Assembly (NCBI GenBank): GCA_900557355.1
Contig: USSR01000029.1
Location: forward strand, 1 to 20,627
Source: an uncultured Bacteroides sp.
Lineage (GTDB): Bacteria > Bacteroidota > Bacteroidia > Bacteroidales > Bacteroidaceae
Length of the DNA stretch: 20,627 bases
Direction of reading: 5' to 3'
Position 1 is the stretch's first letter. Every line of letters begins with the position of its first letter. Shown here in pieces: positions 8,293 through 15,519 of this stretch. The translations under genes and the position numbers were made by a program. The notes below the pieces were generated by a model. That model saw nothing but the letters and a program-made list of their open reading frames with translations, did no database searches and was not told where the DNA came from.

Positions 8293-9843
8293 ATGAAAGT
8301 TTATTCATTCTATATCAAAGCATTGCTAGTTTGCCATGCTATTATACTCGCTTCGTGTACGGATTATGTAGTGAAAGATCCTAATTTTATGCCGCCGGAT
8401 GTTGTTATTACTGACGACACAGGTAACAATGACATCATTGAAGGGTTACCAACTCCCGGAGAAATGCAGCCTTACAGTCCTTCACTCTTAGGCAAACCTT
8501 ATCGTCCGATAAAAGTTAAGTATTCCAATGAATTTCCACCAGTGACTAAATGGACGGAGAGTAATACCCGTATTATCGCATACATGGGAGAATACAAACC
8601 TACCATTAAATCTGAAAGTGACTACAAAGCCATTACAAATAAGTATGGCAGTTTCATTTCAGGAACCAAACAACAGGCCACAGGGCGTTTTTATGTAAAA
8701 AAGGTGAACGGTCGTTGGTGGATTATCGACCCTGAAGGTTATCCACATTATGAGAGAAGTGTCACTTCCATGCGTTACGGTTCTTCGGCACGCAATAAGG
8801 AAGCATGGAACAAACGTTTTGGCACTGACGCCAAATGGATAGCAACATCACAAGCCGAATTGGCTAGTATCGGTTTTCACGGTACAGGAGCCTTTTGCAC
8901 GAATACATATGGAAAGATTCAAACTCATAATTCTTCCATTCCTAATTCTCCGTTAACGTTGACTCCTTCATTCGGATTTTTAGGACAATTCAGATCGCAA
9001 AATGGCCATACTTATCCAGGCAACACATCGGATAATGAATTGGGACTGGTACTTTATGATGACTGGCCAGATTTTTGTAAGAAATATGTAAATACGTCTT
9101 TAGCTCCTTACTTGCATGATGCCAACGTATTGGGTTTCTTCTCAGACAATGAGATCAACTTCTCATCACAAAATTCCAAAATTTTAGACCGTTTTCTGGC
9201 ACTTACGGATAAGACTGATGTAGCTTATGTTGCGGCAAAGAAATTTATGGACGAGAAAGGGGCAACAGGGGTGACTGATAACCTGAACAGTGAATTTGCA
9301 GGCCGGTTAGCCGAAATTTACTATAAAGGAGTAAAGGATGCCATTAAGGAAGCTGACCCGGACATGATGTATCTAGGCACACGCCTGCACGGTACTCCCA
9401 AATATATGAAAGATGTAGTGGCCGCCGCAGGTAAATACTGTGACATCATATCCATCAATTACTACAGTCGTTGGAGCCCGGAACTGGACTCATACGTTAA
9501 AAATTGGGGAGAATGGACAGATACTCCATTCCTAGTTACCGAATTTTATACCAAAGGACAGGATTCCGATTTGAATAATCTATCAGGAGCCGGATTCACG
9601 GTTCCGACTCAGAACGATCGCGCCTATGCTTATCAACATTTTACGCTGGGATTGCTTGAAGCAAAAAATTGCGTAGGATGGCATTGGTTCAAGTATCAGG
9701 ATGACGACGGTACAGATAACAGCGGAAAACCGGCTAATAAAGGAGTGTATGACAATCATTATGAGATGTATCCTTACTTGGGCAAGTTTATGCAGGAGGT
9801 GAATTACAATGTCTATAATTTAATTGAATATTTCGACAAATAG
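8293..9843 (+). CDS. Agarase-like (GH50-like) clan GH-A glycoside hydrolase, surface lipoprotein
   Basis: It is probably the surface enzyme that cuts the polymer before import. The start at ATG 8293 gives a lipoprotein signal peptide with lipobox LASC (Cys22), followed by T-D. After a linker rich in Pro and Asp (~25-70), residues ~115-516 resemble the beta-agarase-like TIM-barrel proteins related to GH50: 'GRWWIIDPEGYPHYERSV', 'LGFFSDNEINF', 'DIISINYYSRWSP', 'FLVTEFYTKG' and 'CVGWHWFKYQDDDGTDN'. E287 in SDNEIN is the candidate acid/base and E417 in VTEFYTKG the candidate nucleophile. Their spacing of 130 residues fits strands 4 and 7 of a clan GH-A barrel. True agar activity is not implied, because similarity to agarases is common in enzymes of other specificity. 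The length of 516 is shorter than many GH50 agarases. It lies 21 bp after the binding-protein gene. Confidence 0.78.
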   Translation: MKVYSFYIKALLVCHAIILASCTDYVVKDPNFMPPDVVITDDTGNNDIIEGLPTPGEMQPYSPSLLGKPYRPIKVKYSNEFPPVTKWTESNTRIIAYMGEYKPTIKSESDYKAITNKYGSFISGTKQQATGRFYVKKVNGRWWIIDPEGYPHYERSVTSMRYGSSARNKEAWNKRFGTDAKWIATSQAELASIGFHGTGAFCTNTYGKIQTHNSSIPNSPLTLTPSFGFLGQFRSQNGHTYPGNTSDNELGLVLYDDWPDFCKKYVNTSLAPYLHDANVLGFFSDNEINFSSQNSKILDRFLALTDKTDVAYVAAKKFMDEKGATGVTDNLNSEFAGRLAEIYYKGVKDAIKEADPDMMYLGTRLHGTPKYMKDVVAAAGKYCDIISINYYSRWSPELDSYVKNWGEWTDTPFLVTEFYTKGQDSDLNNLSGAGFTVPTQNDRAYAYQHFTLGLLEAKNCVGWHWFKYQDDDGTDNSGKPANKGVYDNHYEMYPYLGKFMQEVNYNVYNLIEYFDK

Positions 9844-9894
9844 AATAAGTTTATAACAACAAGGAACAAGTATAAATCCTTTAAAGTGATGGTA

Positions 9895-12273
9895 ATGAAA
9901 ATTAGAAAGAGAATATTAATTATAAGTCTGACTCTGCTGGCGGGTTTTACCTGTTCGGCAGGGGCAGTGACAAAGGGCATGAAGAAAGTCATTGATGACG
10001 CTCTTGATTTTTCTGTCAAACAGTCAATGTCCATGTTCAATGAGATGAAAGATCAAAAAGGCATACTTCCGAGAACAGCGGAAAATGGCAAGATGATTAC
10101 ATGCGAATCTGCTTGGTGGACAAGTGGCTTTTATCCGGGTACCCTTTGGTATTGTTACGAATATAGTAATGACCCGCAAATAAGGGCTGCCGCAGAAGAG
10201 ATGACTTCACGTGTAGAACAACAGAAATATACAACCAGTAACCATGATGTTGGTTTTATCATCAATTGCAGCTTTGGAAATGGATATCGTCTCACGCACA
10301 ATGAAACATATAGGAAAGTAATAGAGACTGCTGCCAAATCATTGTCGACCCGTTTTCATCCGGTAACAGGATGCACCCGTTCCTGGAATAGTAAAAAATG
10401 GCAATTCTCTGTTATCATTGATAATATGATGAATTTGGAACTACTCAACGTAGCTTCTTCCCTAACCGGAGACAACGCCTATTATAATATGGCCAAATCG
10501 CATGCAGACCGGACAATGATTAATCATTTCCGCCCTGATGGAAGTTCATACCACGTGGTAAGCTATGACACGATTACGGGAAAAGTTCTGAATCAGGTGA
10601 CACACCAAGGAGTAAACGATCAATCTTCTTGGTCACGTGGACAAGCATGGGGATTATATGGCTTTACAATGATGTATCGGCAGACTGGTAAAAAGGAGTA
10701 TTTGGATCACGCTATTAAGATTGGTAAGTTCATTATGAATCATCCGCGTCTGCCTAAGGATAAGATTCCTTATTGGGATTTCGATGCTCCCAATATTCCC
10801 AAAGAAGACCGTGATGCCTCTGCCGGTGCCATCATGGCATCAGCCTATGTAGAATTGAGCACTTATGTAGAAGGGGAACTAAGCAAACAGTTCCTCACAA
10901 TAGCCGAACAACAGATAAAATCGTTAGCTTCTCCTGCTTATCGCGCAAAAAAAGTAGGTGATAATAACCATTATATTATCAAACATTGTACGGGCTTCAT
11001 GGCTAAACAATATGAAATTGATGCCCCTCTGACTTATGCAGACTATTATTTTATAGAGGCATTAATCAGATATAAAAAACTACTGGAAAATCGTCCGGTT
11101 GTTGAAACAATAACAGCTTTCTCGGAGAATTCGGATCGTTCTCTCTGGTTAAGTTCACTCCATCGCATTTCTTACCCACTGTTAACGAATATGGCAAAAG
11201 GGGAACTTCGGAAGAATATGCCGGTTGAATCTATCGCTGCTGATATGCAAAAAAGAAAAGAAGTTACGCATTTGGAGGCTTTAGGAAGATTAATTACCGG
11301 GATCTCAACATGGTTGGAATTAGGACCAGACAATACAATAGAAGGCAAACTACGTGCTGAATATATTGATTTAGCCTTGAAATCCATTTCTAATGGAGTA
11401 AATCCACAATCTCCTGATTATCTGAACTTCAATAACGGACGCCAGCCATTAGTCGATGCTGCATTTCTTGCTCACGGCTTGCTAAGAGCACGCACGCAAT
11501 TATGGGACAAACTTGATAAAACGACTCAAGAACGAGTCATTAAGGAACTTAAATCATCGAGAGTGATAAAGCCTTCTGAAACCAATTGGCTATTTTTCTC
11601 AGCAATGGTGGAGGCTGCCTTGAAAGAATTTACCGGTGAATGGGAATATGAGCGTGTAAAATATGCTTGCGATCGTTTTGCACAATGGTATAAAGGGGAC
11701 GGTTGGTATGGTGATGGTGCTGATTTTCACCTGGATTATTACAATAGCTTCGTCATACATCCCATGATGGTCGAAGTTTTGGAAATAATGAAAAAAAACG
11801 GTATAGAAAGCTCTATACCTTATGATCTTGAACTCGAACGTTATGCACGCTATGCCGAACAACAAGAAAGACTGATATCACCTGAAGGTACATTTCCAAT
11901 AGTAGGTCGTTCATTGGCTTATCGATTCGGTGCTTTTCATGCATTGTCTGATGTTGCCTACAGAAAATTGCTTCCTGAAAGGGTAAAGCCGGCTCAAGTA
12001 AGATCCGCTTTATCCGCTATCATCAATCGTCAGGTTAATGCACCCGGAACATTTAATCCTGAAGGCTGGCTACGAGTAGGTTTTGCCGGATATCAACCCT
12101 ATATCGGTGAGACATACATATCGACAGGCAGTCTGTATCTATGTGCAGCCGTATTTATCGCTCTTGGTTTACCGGAGTCTGACGAGTTTTGGTCTTCTCC
12201 TTCTGCAGATTGGACCTGTAAAAAAGGCTGGGCCGGTATTGATCTGGACGTAGATAAAGCTTTAAAAAAATAG
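9895..12273 (+). CDS. GH88 unsaturated uronyl hydrolase fused to a C-terminal DUF2264 domain
   Basis: This is a two-domain exported enzyme of 792 residues. Residues 1-25 are a signal peptide (K2-I-R-K-R, hydrophobic core). I prefer the ATG at 9895 because it places this basic n-region first; ATG 9889 and GTG 9886 are in frame just upstream. Residues ~30-390 match GH88, which hydrates and releases 4,5-unsaturated uronic acid from lyase products. Candidate catalytic Asp residues are D118 in 'SNHDVGF' and D176 in 'VIIDNMMNLELL', about the spacing known in Bacillus UGL, and 'SRGQAWGLYGF' and 'DRDASAGAIMASAY' are also typical. Residues ~410-792 are a complete DUF2264 domain, with 'LELGPDNT', 'WYKGDGWYGDG', 'HLDYYNSFVIHPM' and 'YISTGSLYLC'. 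I recall this family overlapping CAZy GH154, which includes a beta-glucuronidase, but could not verify that. GH88 proteins normally end near residue 400, so the fusion doubles the usual size. Confidence 0.9.
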   Translation: MKIRKRILIISLTLLAGFTCSAGAVTKGMKKVIDDALDFSVKQSMSMFNEMKDQKGILPRTAENGKMITCESAWWTSGFYPGTLWYCYEYSNDPQIRAAAEEMTSRVEQQKYTTSNHDVGFIINCSFGNGYRLTHNETYRKVIETAAKSLSTRFHPVTGCTRSWNSKKWQFSVIIDNMMNLELLNVASSLTGDNAYYNMAKSHADRTMINHFRPDGSSYHVVSYDTITGKVLNQVTHQGVNDQSSWSRGQAWGLYGFTMMYRQTGKKEYLDHAIKIGKFIMNHPRLPKDKIPYWDFDAPNIPKEDRDASAGAIMASAYVELSTYVEGELSKQFLTIAEQQIKSLASPAYRAKKVGDNNHYIIKHCTGFMAKQYEIDAPLTYADYYFIEALIRYKKLLENRPVVETITAFSENSDRSLWLSSLHRISYPLLTNMAKGELRKNMPVESIAADMQKRKEVTHLEALGRLITGISTWLELGPDNTIEGKLRAEYIDLALKSISNGVNPQSPDYLNFNNGRQPLVDAAFLAHGLLRARTQLWDKLDKTTQERVIKELKSSRVIKPSETNWLFFSAMVEAALKEFTGEWEYERVKYACDRFAQWYKGDGWYGDGADFHLDYYNSFVIHPMMVEVLEIMKKNGIESSIPYDLELERYARYAEQQERLISPEGTFPIVGRSLAYRFGAFHALSDVAYRKLLPERVKPAQVRSALSAIINRQVNAPGTFNPEGWLRVGFAGYQPYIGETYISTGSLYLCAAVFIALGLPESDEFWSSPSADWTCKKGWAGIDLDVDKALKK

Positions 12274-12293
12274 AAGAGAAAATTTAAACACTT

Positions 12294-13679
12294 ATGATAA
12301 AAGTAGCAGGTATATTACTATGTGAGGTCAGTGTATTGTTTCTCACTTCTTATACACAAGCAAAAGAATATAAGAAGCCGAATATTCTTTTTATAATGAC
12401 CGATCAACAAAGATACGATATGTTAAGTTGTGTAGGTAACCATTATGTTAATACCCCTTCATTAGATCGCCTAGCCAGTAATGGAGTTCGTTTTGAACGT
12501 AATTACTGTGCAAATCCAGTCTCCATGCCATCACGTTTTGCAATGGTAACAGGACGTTTTGCCGGTGAAATTGGATATACAAATAATTCTAGCCAACCAG
12601 ATACTTTGGCCGTATTGCCTGCTGCACGAAAAAGCTCTATAGGAAATATCTTTCGTAATGCCGGATATAAAACACTTTATTCCGGATATGCAGGCTTCTA
12701 TTGTGGAAAGACAAATATCGAAGACTATGGATTTACGCAAAATGGAACTGATTACAATGCAGGTCCAGCAAACTTTGCTAAAAAGTTTTTTATGAACTAT
12801 AATCCCAAAGCAAATGAACCATTCTTTCTATATCTATCATTTATGAACCCACATGATATTTGTTATGGTGCTGGTTTTGATCCCAGATTTCCAAACAAGT
12901 TGCGCCCTCATCAAATAGCTGCTACACAAAAGTATATAGAATTACGTAAAACATTAAGTGATGAAGAATATCGTTCGCAAGTTCCCCCTGTGCCGGGTAA
13001 TACAGAACCTAACGGAGCATATGCTGAAATAAAGGAAATTGGCTCCGGCTCCCGAAATTGGACAGAGGAACAATGGGCCTTCTACCGTTGGATGTATTGC
13101 CGACTCGTAGAAGATGTGGAGCAACAAATCGGACGAGTTCTTGCTGCACTGGAAGAATCTGGTCTAGCAGATAATACAATAGTTGTATTCACTTCAGACC
13201 ACGGAGAAATGAACCAATCACATGGTCTTGTATTTAAAAGTCAGTTATTGGAAGAGGCTACCCGTACTCCACTTATTATTTCGGGTCCGAAAGTGAAAAA
13301 AAATATAGTGGACTCAATAAACTTGACGTGCGGAATAGATCTAGTGCCTACGATTTGTGATTTAGCTGGGATTCCTATACCCGAAAATTTGTCCGGCAAA
13401 TCATTAAAGCCAATTTTGACAGGAGAAACCAATAAAATTGATCGTAATTATATTATTATAGAGTCTAGTTCTGGTTATCAAATTAATGACGGGCGTTACA
13501 AGTATACAACTTTCACACGTGGCAACAAAAAAGAGAGTTTGATGGACATTTCGATTGATCCGGGTGAAATGTCAGATAAAAGTGCAGACTCTGCTTATGC
13601 AACAACAAAAAGACGCTTGCAACACTTGTTGATGATAGATATTAAAAGAATAACTGAAAATATTTCGGTTATAAAATGA
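12294..13679 (+). CDS. S1-family sulfatase, serine type, exported
   Basis: It removes sulfate esters from the PUL glycan or its oligosaccharides, probably in the periplasm. A signal peptide (1-23, ending TQA) precedes 'KKPNILFIMTDQQRYD', the N-terminal metal site (D37; Gln follows instead of a second Asp, a common S1 variant). The maturation motif is 'SMPSRFAMVTGR': S77 would be oxidised to formylglycine by an anaerobic radical-SAM maturase (anSME), which is not in this window. A second metal site is 'TSDHGEMNQSHG' (D302, H303). 'YCGKTN' stands where many S1 enzymes have GKWHLG, so this belongs to a different S1 subfamily from the sulfatase domain downstream. The 461-residue length is normal. 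The regiospecificity (2-, 3-, 4- or 6-O) cannot be deduced. It lies 20 bp after the GH88-DUF2264 gene. Confidence 0.93.
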   Translation: MIKVAGILLCEVSVLFLTSYTQAKEYKKPNILFIMTDQQRYDMLSCVGNHYVNTPSLDRLASNGVRFERNYCANPVSMPSRFAMVTGRFAGEIGYTNNSSQPDTLAVLPAARKSSIGNIFRNAGYKTLYSGYAGFYCGKTNIEDYGFTQNGTDYNAGPANFAKKFFMNYNPKANEPFFLYLSFMNPHDICYGAGFDPRFPNKLRPHQIAATQKYIELRKTLSDEEYRSQVPPVPGNTEPNGAYAEIKEIGSGSRNWTEEQWAFYRWMYCRLVEDVEQQIGRVLAALEESGLADNTIVVFTSDHGEMNQSHGLVFKSQLLEEATRTPLIISGPKVKKNIVDSINLTCGIDLVPTICDLAGIPIPENLSGKSLKPILTGETNKIDRNYIIIESSSGYQINDGRYKYTTFTRGNKKESLMDISIDPGEMSDKSADSAYATTKRRLQHLLMIDIKRITENISVIK

Positions 13680-13710
13680 AACAGAGTATTTATTAATCTT
13701 AGTACTGTAT

Positions 13711-15513
13711 ATGAGAAATATATTATCTATTTTATTCGCTTCACTTACTTTGTTTTCCTGCTCGGTGAACAAGTCTGCTGAAAAACAAACTACCTTCTGT
13801 AATCCAATGAATCTGGATTATGGTTGGGGAAACTTTCAGACAAGAGAAAAGAAAGCCCGTTCCGCAGCCGATCCTGTTATCGTATTGTTTAAAAACAAAT
13901 ACTACTTGTTTACCACAATGGACATTGGTGGCTATCGCGTATCTGACGATTTAATCACATGGAAGAATATATACTTTAATCCGGAGGTAAAGACGTCCGC
14001 TCTTGATGTCGATCATTATGTAGCACCAGCCGTGGCAGCCGACGAAAACTATGTATACTTCGTTAATTTCACCAGAGACCGTACCAAGAAAACGGTAGAT
14101 GTCATTCGCTCATCCGATCCGGAAAATGGGAAATGGGAGAAATGTGGTGAAGTAAGACGGATGGCCGATCCTTGTTTATTTATTGACAATGGGCGCTTCT
14201 TTTTCTATTATGGTTTAGGTGGAACTCAATCTACTACTTTCTTCGAAGTAGATCCTACCACATTCAAAGAAATAGAAGGCTCAAAAAAGGTCTTGAGAGA
14301 ATATGTAACAGATATCAATCAGTGTAAATCCGGCTTTCATTTTGGGCGTAGAGAACTGTATGATGAAATTGACGCCTCTGCCTGGCTGGGAAAATTTTCC
14401 AAAGTACCATGTCCTGAAGGTGCATGGATTGTGAAGAACAAAAATAAATACTACCTGCAATATGCCACTCCAGGTACTATCTGCAATTGGTATTGTGATG
14501 TGGTTCTGGAAAGTGATAGTGTAAATGGTGGTTTTGTAGAACAACCTTATAATCCTGTATCTCTAAAAGTCGGTGGTTTTATCGGAGGAGCCGGACATAG
14601 TTGTGTATTTAAAGACAAATACGAAAATTGGTGGCAAGTCACCTCCATGTGGGTAGGTAATCATGACGAATTTGAAAGAAGAATAGGTTTATTCCCTGTT
14701 TCTTTTGATGATAAAGGAAGAATGAGAACCCATACTGTTTTAGGGGATTATCCCATGTCACTACCTCAAAAAAGATTCAATCCTCAAGATATTTCCGCTT
14801 TTGGCTGGATGCCCCAATCCTATCATAAAAAGAGTACAGCGTCTTCTTCATTACCGGGTTTCGAACCGGAAAAGGCAGTGGATGAAAATGTTCGTACCTG
14901 GTGGTCGGCTACAAGTGGCAAAGCAGGTGAATATTTCGTAATGGACTTAGGCAAGAAGATTCGTATGAATTCCGTTCAGATAAACTTTGCTGAACAAGAC
15001 ATAAACCCTGATGCTCCCAAAGAAACAGATTATCACGCTTATAAGCTGTACGTATCTGACAATGGAAGAGATTGGAAACTAATAGTGGATAAATCAAAGA
15101 ACATGGTTGCCATACCACATGAATATGTTGAATTCCCTAAGCCGATAGAAACTTCCTTTGTTAAAATAGAGAATGTCCATACTCCCAAAGAAGGCAAGTT
15201 TGCTTTATTGGATTTGCGTGTGTTCGGTTTCGGCTATTCGGACAAACCGGAAATAGTTAAAGAACTGTCAGTAAAAAGAAACAAAGACGACGAAAGATAT
15301 GCTTCGCTTAGCTGGAATAAAGTATCCGATGCTGATGGTTATCTTGTTCGCTTTGGTTATCAGCCCGATTTTCTTAATCAATGTATCCAGGTCAAAGATA
15401 AAGAAACGACCGATTTACAGCTCCATATTCTTACCAAAGGCGTACAGTATCATTACCGAGTTGACAGCTATAATGACAGTGGAATTACAGAAGGCATCGT
15501 TATCTCTGAATAA
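13711..15513 (+). CDS. GH43-like five-bladed propeller glycosidase with F5/8 type C and FN3-like domains, lipoprotein
   Basis: It probably releases a terminal sugar such as arabinose, xylose or galactose from side chains (family-based inference). The lipoprotein signal peptide has lipobox LFSC (Cys17). The residues after it (S-V-N-K) lack the acidic export signal, so it may face the periplasm. Residues ~25-370 look like a GH43-type propeller with the expected triad: D54 in 'AADPVIVLFKNKYYLF' (base), D153 in 'MADPCLFIDNGRFFFYYG' (modulator) and E236 in 'CPEGAWIVKNKNKYYLQY' (acid). 'GGAGHSCVF' is the typical propeller closing region. Residues ~375-510 are an F5/8 type C domain ('KAVDENVRTWWSA', 'YFVMDLGKKIRMNSVQI', 'LLDLRVFG'). 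Residues ~515-600 look like fibronectin type III ('ASLSWNKVSDADGYLVRFG'). The GH43 subfamily was not assigned. The stop lies 6 bp before the next candidate start. Confidence 0.84.
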   Translation: MRNILSILFASLTLFSCSVNKSAEKQTTFCNPMNLDYGWGNFQTREKKARSAADPVIVLFKNKYYLFTTMDIGGYRVSDDLITWKNIYFNPEVKTSALDVDHYVAPAVAADENYVYFVNFTRDRTKKTVDVIRSSDPENGKWEKCGEVRRMADPCLFIDNGRFFFYYGLGGTQSTTFFEVDPTTFKEIEGSKKVLREYVTDINQCKSGFHFGRRELYDEIDASAWLGKFSKVPCPEGAWIVKNKNKYYLQYATPGTICNWYCDVVLESDSVNGGFVEQPYNPVSLKVGGFIGGAGHSCVFKDKYENWWQVTSMWVGNHDEFERRIGLFPVSFDDKGRMRTHTVLGDYPMSLPQKRFNPQDISAFGWMPQSYHKKSTASSSLPGFEPEKAVDENVRTWWSATSGKAGEYFVMDLGKKIRMNSVQINFAEQDINPDAPKETDYHAYKLYVSDNGRDWKLIVDKSKNMVAIPHEYVEFPKPIETSFVKIENVHTPKEGKFALLDLRVFGFGYSDKPEIVKELSVKRNKDDERYASLSWNKVSDADGYLVRFGYQPDFLNQCIQVKDKETTDLQLHILTKGVQYHYRVDSYNDSGITEGIVISE

Positions 15514-15519
15514 AAAGAT

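Noticed and set aside
9886..9894. GTG 9886 or ATG 9889 as start of the GH88-DUF2264 gene.
   Set aside because: Both are possible and change the protein by only two or three residues. ATG 9895 gives the standard basic n-region of the signal peptide, so I preferred it.
15299..15519. An upstream extension of the sulfatase-DUF2264 frame to an ATG at 15299, with a hydrophobic stretch that could look like a signal sequence.
   Set aside because: It overlaps the last 215 bases of the GH43-like gene in another frame, and the hydrophobic stretch is the out-of-frame reading of a good FN3-like domain. A proper signal peptide begins at 15520 in a different frame.
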